Shown here in pieces: positions 1 to 7,939 of a DNA stretch of 64,000 nt. Within the stretch, counting starts at the first letter, position 1, and each line of letters opens with the position of its first letter. This stretch comes from Mesolinea sp964536465 (lineage in GTDB: Bacteria > Chloroflexota > Anaerolineae > Anaerolineales > Anaerolineaceae). The stretch covers positions 1-64,000 of the forward strand of contig CAZHXQ010000001.1 of assembly GCA_964536465.1 (NCBI GenBank), written 5' to 3'. The notes under the pieces are model-generated. The model did no database searches. It saw nothing but the letters and a program-made list of their open reading frames with translations, and had not been told where the DNA came from. The position numbers and the translations under genes were made by a program.

Positions 1-2
1 GC

Positions 3-1085
3 AATCTGCGTGGCACCTGGGTGATAGATGACGACTGGTACGTCGAGGTGGCACACACTGAAAACGAAGTTGATGGCAACAATGTAGCCAGCTCTGGAAT
101 GGGCGAGATTATTATGAATGGCACGTCTCTCAACAAACAGTACGGCTATGATGAAAGCTTTGGCTTACAACCCCTACACGATAAGCCGTTTTACTTTTTC
201 TCTAAGGATGGTGAGATCGGCATCAGCTATGCTGGCAAAGTGACCATGCTCGGCTTTGATAGCGTGGAACATTATGCCTGTTGCAGCGCAAGTGCTTTTA
301 ACCCCAAAGCTTATCTCACGATGGTAACATTTTTTGCCAGCAAAGGAGAGAAGGATTATTACGTCGAACTGGGTCTTTTTTCTGACTTCGAGCTGGAGGT
401 TCTGGACCTATCAGGGGCGGGTCTCACTGTTGAAGCTTTCGAGCTGCAGGATGGTTCCTGGCCAGACAACGATCATATTCAATCCCGACCGACCGGTTCT
501 CTGCCCGGATGGGTTATGAAACGTCATGAAATTGAACGCAAGGATTTAGTTAAATACCAGGATAGACCACTATTCCAGGGAAAAGTGCTGAGTGCGGGAA
601 CCACCACTGATTACACTGACGCGGCTGTGGAGGTCAGGCTTGACGATGAAGTCGTCCTGAGCGTTCCCGTAGGAGATTTAACCCATTCAACTTATATGGA
701 TCTGGTTTCAGGGGTCTGGGTGCATGCGGAGCATTGGTACATAGAGATGACACATGTCGAGCATGAAATTGAAGGCAACATCATCGCCCACACGACCCGC
801 GGTGAGATTTTCAGGAGCGGAGAGTCGCTAAGCCAATTGTTTGGTTATGACGAGACCTTCGACTTCCAGATTTTAGCCGGTGAACCTTTCTATTTCTTTA
901 AAAAAGGTGGTCAGGTTGGATTGAACTATGCTGGGAAGGAATTATGGCTCGGCTTTGATGAAGTCGCCCACCATTATTGCTGTGGTTTTGGCATCTACAA
1001 CCCAAGGCATTATAAAAATATGACTGCCTTCTTCGCAAGCCGTGAAGGTGAACGTTATTATGTCGAGGCGGGTGTGTTTGAGTAG
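3..1085 (+). CDS. Hypothetical repeat protein, 5' end outside window
   Basis: The open frame runs in from the left edge. The codons before the first possible start (GTG at 21) already match the internal repeat, so the true start lies upstream. The visible part of about 360 residues contains two copies of a roughly 120-residue aromatic-rich module. Each copy has the order W-Y/I-E, then G-Y-D-E-S/T-F, then P-F-Y-F-F, then L-G-F-D, then a C-C pair (Y-A-C-C and Y-C-C), and ends in Y-Y-V-E. The repeat period is 233 codons. No transmembrane segment is visible in this part. I do not recognise the family; the repeated beta-rich look suggests an extracellular or binding role, but that is only a guess. 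Confidence 0.7.
   Translation, partial: NLRGTWVIDDDWYVEVAHTENEVDGNNVASSGMGEIIMNGTSLNKQYGYDESFGLQPLHDKPFYFFSKDGEIGISYAGKVTMLGFDSVEHYACCSASAFNPKAYLTMVTFFASKGEKDYYVELGLFSDFELEVLDLSGAGLTVEAFELQDGSWPDNDHIQSRPTGSLPGWVMKRHEIERKDLVKYQDRPLFQGKVLSAGTTTDYTDAAVEVRLDDEVVLSVPVGDLTHSTYMDLVSGVWVHAEHWYIEMTHVEHEIEGNIIAHTTRGEIFRSGESLSQLFGYDETFDFQILAGEPFYFFKKGGQVGLNYAGKELWLGFDEVAHHYCCGFGIYNPRHYKNMTAFFASREGERYYVEAGVFE
15..1082 (+). repeat. Tandem protein-coding duplication, period 699 bp
   Basis: The codons T-W-V at 15-23 line up with V-W-V at 714-722, and the similarity continues through F-F-A-S and Y-Y-V-E in both copies. The DNA has diverged well beyond the protein, so the duplication is old. A further copy may lie left of the window. 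Confidence 0.6.
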
Positions 1086-1184
1086 AAATTGAATGCAATC
1101 TCAAATGTCTCTCACAATTTGCCTTCAATACCTCCTTCTGCTCGCAACGGTCTCCTGACGGAGCAAGAACCTTTTTATAAATTA

Positions 1185-1212
1185 AAAGGCGCTCTCAATT
1201 GAGAACGCCTTT
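1185..1212 (-). terminator. Hairpin terminator for pepF (possibly bidirectional)
   Basis: The arms AAAGGCGCTCTCAA and TTGAGAACGCCTTT form a 14-bp stem with one mismatch. On the minus strand the stem is followed by TTTTAATTT, as expected for an intrinsic terminator about 20 bp after the pepF stop codon. On the plus strand it could also end the truncated gene to the left. Confidence 0.75.
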
Positions 1213-1231
1213 GTCAAATTCAACAATAGAT

Positions 1232-3004
1232 TTACAAGCTCTCCAGCTTTTCGACCATTCCCTCGATCACATCAAAGCCGCCCTGCCAGAATTCGGCTTT
1301 GGTAACGTCCATGCCGGCTTCTGCCAGCAGCGGAATCGGGGCAACTGAGCCACCGGCAGAGAGGATGCGCATGTATTTTGGCTTGAAGCTCTCGCCTTCC
1401 TCCTGGTAGCGTTTGTATAAGGCAAAGACCAGCAGCTGACCAAAGGCATAGGCATACACATAGAAAGGCGTGCCGTAGATATGTGGAATTGAAACCCATT
1501 CGTATTTGAATTCGTCCGAAATGTCAACCGCGTCGCCAAATTCTTCCTTTAAATTGGCCAGGTAAGCTTCGTTTAGTTCATCCACCGAAGCATTGTTGGC
1601 GATCATCTCGTGCGCTTCGCGCTCAAACAGCGCAAAGTAAATCTGGCGGATAATTGTCGCGAATGCATCATCCAACTGCCCAAAGAGGATATCTTGCTTG
1701 ACGCCCTCATCGGTCTCGCGTTCCAGTAGCAGGTCGGTCAGAGTCATTTCGCCAAAGGTGGAAGCCGTTTCTGCCAGCGGCAGACAGGCATGCTGGGTAA
1801 AGATACTGTGTTCTTCGGCCATCATGGAATGAATGGCGTGACCAAGTTCGTGCGCCATGGTCGAAACATCGTCCGCCTTCCCCTGGTAATTGAGCATCAC
1901 CCAGGGCGTCAGATCGGGGCCCAGCGTTGAGCAGAAAGCGCCGCCCATTTTGCCTTTGCGCACTTCGCTGTCAACATGTTCCTGATCAAAGACGCGGCTT
2001 GCCAACTGGGCAAACTTCGGGTCGAAACGCTCAAAAGCTTCGAAGGTCATGGCGGTAGCTTCGTCGAAGCTGTAGCGCTTGTCCGATTCGCTCACTGGCG
2101 CATAGATGTCATAGCGGCGCAGTTTCTCCATGCCTATTTTGCTGGCTTTGAGTTCGAAATAACGATGAAAAATACCGATATTCCTGCGGGTAACTTCCAA
2201 TAAGGTCTCTATCACCTCGTCGGGCAGGTCGTTGACGGTATTGCGCACGGAGATGGGGCTCTTGAAGCCACGCATACCAATGTTTTCGTTTTTCCAGTCG
2301 CGTACGATGGTTTGATAGATCTGACCCAGAATGGAGGCATCCTCTCCATAGACACGATAGAGTTCCTGGTAAGCTCGCGCGCGCAGGTCAGGATCAGAGC
2401 TGCGCACCAGGCTCATCAACTCACCCCGGGTCATTTCTTTGGTTTCGCCGTCAACCTCTACCTTGAAAGTATAGCGGTTGGTGATCGAATCGTAGAGCAA
2501 ATCCATGGCAGAGCTGCCGGTGACGTTTTTAATGTTGATGACCTTCTCTTCAGGTTCGCTGAGAGTGTAGGGCTTCATATTGCGAATTTGCTCCAGGAAA
2601 TAGCGATAATCACCGCTAGCATCTAATAAGCGGGCGGCGTTCTTATCATCCAGCGCTTTCCACCATAAGGTGAAGAAGAGGGTACGGTTTTCGATTTCGG
2701 CCATAAACTGCTGAATACGAGAAATCCCGATTTGGGCACACTGATCCTGGGTATTGGCGGCAAAGCTGAGCGAAGGGAAACCATAAAGGCGATAGCCGAG
2801 TTTTTGGCTATCTTCCCAAGCGCGAATAATTTCTAAAAAGCGTTCAGTAGATATATCCGGCTTCAATTCATCTCGATAGCTTTCGAATTTTTCCACATTT
2901 TTGAGTAGGGTTTGGTAAGTTTCTTCGATTTTGGGGTCCTCAAAACTATCAAACAATTCTTTCAAACTCCAGGGGGATTGTGTGTAAGTTTTTTCTGTCA
3001 TCAT
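1232..3004 (-). CDS. pepF: Oligoendopeptidase F, M3 family zinc metallopeptidase
   Basis: The 590-residue protein has the usual PepF length. It carries the gluzincin zinc motif HELGH at residues 385-389, followed by the conserved ETASTFGE stretch that holds the third zinc ligand. PepF-type enzymes are cytoplasmic and cut short peptides, so this gene probably serves peptide turnover or growth on peptides. An ATG-ATG pair starts the gene behind AAAGGACC. The gene stands alone, transcribed away from the thioesterase gene, and is followed by a hairpin terminator. The family call is secure; the substrate range cannot be read from the sequence. Confidence 0.95.
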   Translation of the reverse strand: MMTEKTYTQSPWSLKELFDSFEDPKIEETYQTLLKNVEKFESYRDELKPDISTERFLEIIRAWEDSQKLGYRLYGFPSLSFAANTQDQCAQIGISRIQQFMAEIENRTLFFTLWWKALDDKNAARLLDASGDYRYFLEQIRNMKPYTLSEPEEKVINIKNVTGSSAMDLLYDSITNRYTFKVEVDGETKEMTRGELMSLVRSSDPDLRARAYQELYRVYGEDASILGQIYQTIVRDWKNENIGMRGFKSPISVRNTVNDLPDEVIETLLEVTRRNIGIFHRYFELKASKIGMEKLRRYDIYAPVSESDKRYSFDEATAMTFEAFERFDPKFAQLASRVFDQEHVDSEVRKGKMGGAFCSTLGPDLTPWVMLNYQGKADDVSTMAHELGHAIHSMMAEEHSIFTQHACLPLAETASTFGEMTLTDLLLERETDEGVKQDILFGQLDDAFATIIRQIYFALFEREAHEMIANNASVDELNEAYLANLKEEFGDAVDISDEFKYEWVSIPHIYGTPFYVYAYAFGQLLVFALYKRYQEEGESFKPKYMRILSAGGSVAPIPLLAEAGMDVTKAEFWQGGFDVIEGMVEKLESL

Positions 3005-3212
3005 GGTCCTTTGCTTAGGTTTTTTCGATACAATCAGTATACAACAATCGATTCACTTTCATGGTAACGTCGTCAAATCTTCTGGGATTAAGGTTTTTCT
3101 ATAAGTTGATCCTTGGTACGGGATCTAACAATCTTGAGATAATCGTCCTTAGTTGACAAGGCAAGGGAGGATATTCTTTGCACAAAATTCCTACAAGACG
3201 CTTACCCGACTG

Positions 3213-3218
3213 TATAAT
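3213..3218 (+). promoter_or_regulatory. Probable -10 element for the thioesterase gene
   Basis: A perfect TATAAT lies 20 bp upstream of the ATG at 3239 and would give a leader of about 14 nt that still contains the AGGAG ribosome site. No good -35 is found at the normal distance; TTGCAC at 3178-3183 is too far away. Confidence 0.4.
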
Positions 3219-3238
3219 TGCCAGAACAGGAGACTATT

Positions 3239-3694
3239 ATGACCACGATTACTTCCTCTCACCCCCAGACATTTCCCTATTACCAGGAAATCAACGTCCG
3301 CTACTCTGATCTCGACACCTTACACCATGTCAACAACGTTTCCATTCTCGATTATGTGGAGACCGCCCGCACAGGTTACTATCGCGCCAGCGGCATTTGG
3401 GACGGCACCATACGGGAAGGTTTCGGCATGGTGGTCGCTTCAGTCAAAATCGATTACCTGGTTTCCATCGAATTTGGCGACCCCGTCAGAGTCGGCATAA
3501 AAGTTTCCCATCTGGGCAGCAAAAGCCTGCGTTTCCGCTTCCAGGTAGAAAACAGCGAGAATCAAACCGTTTTTGCCCGGGGTGAGGTGGTCATGGTAGC
3601 CTATAATAAGAAAGAAAATCATTCCGTCCCAGTTTCGCGGGAATGGCGCGAGAAACTGGCCGCTTTCGAAAATAACCAGGAGCTGTTAGCATAA
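3239..3694 (+). CDS. Hotdog-fold acyl-CoA thioesterase (4HBT/YbgC-like)
   Basis: About 151 residues with the 4HBT signature RYSDLDTLHHVNN near the N-terminus, where the Asp is the usual catalytic residue. The family hydrolyses acyl-CoA thioesters in the cytoplasm. The open frame could begin at TTG 3218, but ATG 3239 has an AGGAG site 6 nt upstream and the better family length, so I use it. The gene ends 2 nt before the M42 peptidase, so the two are probably co-transcribed. The acyl substrate is unknown. Confidence 0.85.
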   Translation: MTTITSSHPQTFPYYQEINVRYSDLDTLHHVNNVSILDYVETARTGYYRASGIWDGTIREGFGMVVASVKIDYLVSIEFGDPVRVGIKVSHLGSKSLRFRFQVENSENQTVFARGEVVMVAYNKKENHSVPVSREWREKLAAFENNQELLA

Positions 3695-3696
3695 AC

Positions 3697-4764
3697 ATGG
3701 ACAATTACCCTGCCTTACCCCACATCGACACAGCGCATATGATCAGTTTCCTGACCAAACTGCTCAACACACCCAGCCCCACGGGTTTCGCCAGTGCCGC
3801 CATCGAACTGGTGGAACAGGAAGCGGCAAAATACCCGCAAGTGCAGGTTGAGTGGACCAAAAAAGGCTCGCTGCTGATGACCTTACCAGGCCAAAAGCCT
3901 GCTGGCGCCGGCCCGAAGCGTGCCTTGACTGCCCATGTGGATACCCTTGGTGCTATGGTGCGCCAGATCAAACCCTCTGGGAGGTTAGAGCTAACCAATG
4001 TGGGCGGCTTTGCCTGGGGCAGCATTGAAGGTGAAAATTGCCTGGTGCACACCCGCGCCAACGGGACAATCCGTGGAAGTTTGCTCCCCCACGAAGCTTC
4101 TGTTCATGTCTACGAAAACGTCCGTGACGGTAAACGCGATAACCTGACCATGGAAGTGCGCCTGGATGAGCACGTCACCACCGCGGAAGAGACCCGAAAC
4201 CTGGGCATCGACGTGGGAGATTTTGTATCCTTTGACCCGCGTGTTGAGATCCAAAACGGGTTTGTGAAATCGCGCCACCTGGACGATAAGGCTTGCGTGG
4301 CTAACATCATCGCCGCTATCAAAGCCCTCCATGATGCCAACCTCAAACCAGCTGTGGAAACCTGTTTCTTGATCAGCAATTACGAGGAGGTGGGGCATGG
4401 TGGCAGCAGTGATTTCCCGGAAGAGTTGGACGAATTGGTCGCGTTGGATATGGCTGCGATCGGTGACGGACAGGCTTCAGACGAATACCACGCCAGCATC
4501 TGCGTCAAAGACGCCGGTGGGCCATACCACCATGAGCTTTCCAATAAACTGCGCGACATTGCTGAGGCCTACCAAATACCAATCAAAGTTGACACATACG
4601 TGCATTACAGCTCTGACGCCAAGGCTTACTGGCGTGCGGGCGGCAACGCCGCTGTGGCGCTGATAGGTCCTGGAGTAGACAGCTCCCACCACTACGAACG
4701 TACTCACACTGACGCCCTGGTGGATACTACTAATTGGGTTCTGGCCTATTTACTTCACGATTGA
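3697..4764 (+). CDS. M42 family metallopeptidase (glutamyl aminopeptidase-like)
   Basis: 355 residues, the normal length for M42. The metal ligands and catalytic residues are visible in order: AHVDTLG, RHLDDKACV, NYEEVGHGG, ALDMAAIGDG and SSHHYERTH. M42 enzymes are large self-compartmentalised cytoplasmic aminopeptidases that trim peptides, which fits with the nearby oligoendopeptidase. No strong ribosome site lies directly before ATG 3697; an AGGAG sits 14 nt upstream, and translation may be coupled to the thioesterase gene. ATG 3739 is an alternative start. Confidence 0.9.
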   Translation: MDNYPALPHIDTAHMISFLTKLLNTPSPTGFASAAIELVEQEAAKYPQVQVEWTKKGSLLMTLPGQKPAGAGPKRALTAHVDTLGAMVRQIKPSGRLELTNVGGFAWGSIEGENCLVHTRANGTIRGSLLPHEASVHVYENVRDGKRDNLTMEVRLDEHVTTAEETRNLGIDVGDFVSFDPRVEIQNGFVKSRHLDDKACVANIIAAIKALHDANLKPAVETCFLISNYEEVGHGGSSDFPEELDELVALDMAAIGDGQASDEYHASICVKDAGGPYHHELSNKLRDIAEAYQIPIKVDTYVHYSSDAKAYWRAGGNAAVALIGPGVDSSHHYERTHTDALVDTTNWVLAYLLHD

Positions 4765-4797
4765 CGGCGTTTTTGCCTCACAAAAAAATGGGTGAGG

Positions 4798-5430
4798 TTA
4801 TAAACGCACTTCAGTACGCCCTGTCAGCTTGTTTTGCACCCAGCCAACCACCTGATCGACATGCCGGGGGCTGGAAATCAGGTCGAGGTCATCGCTGTTG
4901 ATGATCAGTACCGGGCACTGAGCGAAGGTGCCCATCCAGTCTTCATAGAGTTGATTGAGCCGGGTGAGGTATTCTCTGGAAATCCCAGCTTCATATTCTC
5001 GCCCCCGTTTGGCAATGCGTTGCATGAGGGTATCAACCGAAGCCCTCAGGTAGACCATCAGGTTGGGGGGCGGCAGTAAGGACGCCAGGATGTGATAAAG
5101 ATCCTGGTAAACAGTATAGTCACGCGTGCTGAGGTCGCCCTGAAGATACAGATTACGCGCGAAGATCTCGGCGTCTTCATACACGCTGCGGTCCTGAACC
5201 ACAGAGCCTTGCGCCAGGAGCAGTTCTTTATGTATCTTCAACCGGCGCGTCAAAAAATAGACCTGAGAATGGTAAGACCAGCTTTCCATGTCTTCATAGA
5301 AGTCAGCCAGATAAGGATTCTCTTCGTGCGGTTCGTAGAAAGGCGTGAAACCCAGGCGTTCACTTAGAATTTTTACCAGGGTCGTTTTTCCCGCACCAAT
5401 GTTTCCTGCTATCACAATGAACTTTTCCAT
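4798..5430 (-). CDS. Deoxynucleoside kinase (dGK/dAK family)
   Basis: 210 residues with the P-loop GNIGAGKTT at the N-terminus, the EPHEENPYL segment, the QDRSVYEDAEIFA motif (catalytic Glu/Asp and DRS) and a lid region KRGREYE. The enzyme phosphorylates deoxynucleosides in salvage. It is a single minus-strand gene, convergent with the M42 gene. A second kinase of the same family lies at 16379-17017, resembling the paired dGK/dCK-type enzymes of lactobacilli and bacilli. Substrate preference (dG, dA or dC) cannot be assigned from sequence. Confidence 0.88.
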   Translation of the reverse strand: MEKFIVIAGNIGAGKTTLVKILSERLGFTPFYEPHEENPYLADFYEDMESWSYHSQVYFLTRRLKIHKELLLAQGSVVQDRSVYEDAEIFARNLYLQGDLSTRDYTVYQDLYHILASLLPPPNLMVYLRASVDTLMQRIAKRGREYEAGISREYLTRLNQLYEDWMGTFAQCPVLIINSDDLDLISSPRHVDQVVGWVQNKLTGRTEVRL

Positions 5431-5564
5431 AAGCTTTCCTGAGGTTTCTTGCTGTGTTCTAAAAAAATGTTCTTTCAGTTCAAACTAACTATCCATACTT
5501 TGACCCTAATTATAAGCATTAAATTCTGCCAAATTTGGTGCAAACTATTGTATAAGGTCAATTA

Positions 5565-5593
5565 TTGTCATTCGTTTTCTGATGCTATATACT
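5565..5593 (+). promoter_or_regulatory. Sigma-70-type promoter for the GlsB-like gene
   Basis: TTGTCA at 5565-5570 and TATACT at 5588-5593 are separated by 17 bp, close to consensus. The predicted start site near 5600 leaves a leader of about 44 nt ending in AAAGGAG before ATG 5644. The flanks are AT-rich. Confidence 0.65.
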
Positions 5594-5643
5594 TTTTTTA
5601 TACAAACCAATTTTAGTTTTGGTATTTAGGAAAGGAGTAAAAA

Positions 5644-5898
5644 ATGTTTGAAGGATTAAACTGGTTATGGACCATTATTGTTGGAGGTATCGTTGGATGG
5701 CTTGCTGATCTGGCTGTTCCCGGCGTCAAAGTTGGCGTTTTGGGCGCGATCATTGCAGGTATTCTCGGCGGATTCCTCGGTGGCTGGCTCTTTGGACTGC
5801 TCGGTCTGGGTACTGGCAGCACACTCGTGATGTTGCTGGCAGCTGTGATCGGTGCCATCCTCGTGCTGGTCATCTACCGCGCGATCGCCCGGCAATAA
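5644..5898 (+). CDS. GlsB/YeaQ/YmgE family small membrane protein
   Basis: 84 residues, almost entirely hydrophobic and glycine-rich, with three predicted membrane helices (about residues 8-24, 31-54 and 58-78). The first helix carries the family pattern I-V-G-G-I-V-G-W-L-A-D, followed by glycine-zipper repeats (G-A-I-I-A-G-I-L-G-G). This transglycosylase-associated family is often stress-induced; its molecular role is not established. It has a good promoter, a strong AAAGGAG site and its own terminator, so it is a monocistronic unit. Confidence 0.9.
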   Translation: MFEGLNWLWTIIVGGIVGWLADLAVPGVKVGVLGAIIAGILGGFLGGWLFGLLGLGTGSTLVMLLAAVIGAILVLVIYRAIARQ

Positions 5899-5919
5899 TA
5901 CTTATTGTCATCTGATAGA

Positions 5920-5951
5920 AAGACACCGGCGTTTGACGGTGTCTTTGTTTT
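5920..5951 (+). terminator. Intrinsic terminator after the GlsB-like gene
   Basis: A perfect 9-bp stem AAGACACCG / CGGTGTCTT (5920-5928 and 5937-5945) with an 8-nt loop is followed by TGTTTT. It lies 20 bp after the stop codon. Confidence 0.85.
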
Positions 5952-5984
5952 AAACCAGTAACTTTTGTACGGGTCACGAGCAAA

Positions 5985-7722
5985 CTATGGTTGGGCTTCG
6001 ATCAGAGGGAGATAGTATTTCCTGAGAATCACCGGCGGCTGGGTAGGTTCGGCTGTGGGCGTGATGACAGGTGTTTCTTCGACTGAGGTAGTGAAGAAAA
6101 TGGCTGTGGGTGGACCCCAGACACCGCCATTATCCAGTGCCTCAACAAAGAGTATATGCTGCCCAGGGGTAAGCCCATCTGTCGAAACCGTGAACTGCCC
6201 GCTGTATTTTGTCACGGATTTGCGTAAAAGGATGGTTTTCGCGTTTGCATCACTGATCCAGGATGGTTTGTCGATCGAATAGCGGAGAGAATCAATGAAT
6301 TGGGAAGGAAGACCGCCCTGGTAGTTGCTGTAAAGCGTATCATCAGCGGTGTAACTGACTACCAGGTCTTTAACCGGGTTGACGTGGAAGGACAAATTTG
6401 TTATTTCAGGGCCGTAGGTCAGGCGGTAGGGCTTGCGCGCTAATTTTATAGCCCGCAGCAGCGCTTGCAGGTTGCGAGGATTGATGTCGTTCTCAAAAAC
6501 GCTGCAACTCTGGTGGAAGTTATCGCCAACCTCAAAGCAGAATCCAGGCACACCAAGCTCTCCATAAGCCCAATCATCGGTAGTTCCTGCCGAAGGATAA
6601 AGATCGGTCGATTTTTCGGGGGGCATGGCCGTTGTAATAAGCAAATTTATAGCTCATCGTCTTGAGCGTATTGTGATTGGGTGCATTGGTATAGGTGTAA
6701 CCCCAGGGGTAAAGCACCAGGCGAGAATAACTATGGATGTCAATGAACATACCCGTTGCTGTCAATTCATTAACCGCATCGGTCGGCTCAGTCCCCCGTT
6801 GATCAGGGAAGAGTGTGCGCACATAATTGATAACTGCTGTCGTTTCGGGTTCCGAAGCCTTTGAAGCGCCAGGGTAGAGTGCGCTACATTGAGAATTACC
6901 CGCTTCCCAGGCAAAAGGATAATTGCGGTTTAAATCCGCGCCGCGACCATTCTCACCTGTTCCACCAGTACAGTAATTATTGTTCGTGTTTTTGCGCCAC
7001 AACCAGTTTTGGTTGGCTTCATCCTGGAGACGTCCATCCGGGTTGGTCACCAACAGCAGGTGAATGAAGTTGTAATCGAGCAGCCATTTGACGTCGGCGT
7101 CCGTCTCATAATTTTCGAGCAGATACTCTGCCAGGCGCAGGTTGAGTTCCACCGGGGCCCATTCGCGGGCATGAATGCCGCTCATGATGAACGCATTAAA
7201 TTTCGGGATTGCTGGCGTGGTCTTATCGCCCAGGACCAGCACTTGAATATCCCAACCCTGATTGGGGTTGATCGTCTTTTCCCAGGAATCACCTATATCG
7301 CGCAGTTCGGTCAGATTCGGATAGGCAGCTGCCAGGTCGTCCACTGCGTCGTACACTTCGTCAACGCTACGGTAACAGGCATAGCCGGGTATGCCGCTGG
7401 TCTGCCAGGGTGGTGCTTGAACTTTGGTGTTAATCAAAGTGGTGTAAGCACGGTCAACAGTCCAGGTAAAACCTTCTGACGCCAATGCGTCCCGCGTGAT
7501 CTGGTTGCTAAAAATCTTAACTGTTTGTGTTTGCGAATCAACCTCAACCACATCATAACGGTTTGCCAAATCAGCCAGTTGTTCCCGATCTTGGTAGGAA
7601 ACCACCAGTACCTTTAGGTCGTAGTCGGGTTCTACTGCCTGTACCGGAGCCGATTGGACCAACGTGAAAACAATGAAAATTGCCAGGACGATAGGGAGCA
7701 AACCGGTCAATCTTTTAATCAT
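5985..7722 (-). pseudogene. Secreted M14 zinc carboxypeptidase, frameshifted
   Basis: Two overlapping frames encode one M14 protein. The first frame gives a signal peptide (residues 1-29), the zinc ligands H184 and E187 in GIHAREWAPVE, N265-R266 in DLNRNYPF and H330 in FIDIHSYS. The second frame resumes with P-E-K-S-T-D-L-Y and contains the catalytic FCFEVG (Glu270 equivalent). The break falls in a run of six C (plus-strand G at 6618-6623); removing one C restores the frame. It is therefore a sequencing or assembly indel, a recent mutation or a phase-variable tract. The C-terminus has a Thr/Pro-rich linker followed by R-K-Y-Y-L-P-L-I-E. ATG 7722 has a CGGAGA site. Confidence 0.85.
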
Positions 7723-7939
7723 AAAATCTCCGTTCGATTGGTTACCAACTTCTTTAACAAATGCGCAGCCTTCAACAGACCTGCATTAGTTTAACGCTTT
7801 TTGCTTAGCTTAAGAGTATTTTCCACAAATTGCTGTGATCTCGAATAAATTTTTGCGGTTTCAAATCGCGTCCGCAGAGATGCGGTGTCCGCTTCAGGTT
7901 GTTGGTGAGATTATCTGCTGACAGGCGATGGCGCTCAGA

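Noticed and set aside
4776..4797. Hairpin CCTCAC / GTGAGG between the convergent M42 and kinase genes
   Set aside because: Only 6 bp and no T run on either strand, so not listed as a terminator.
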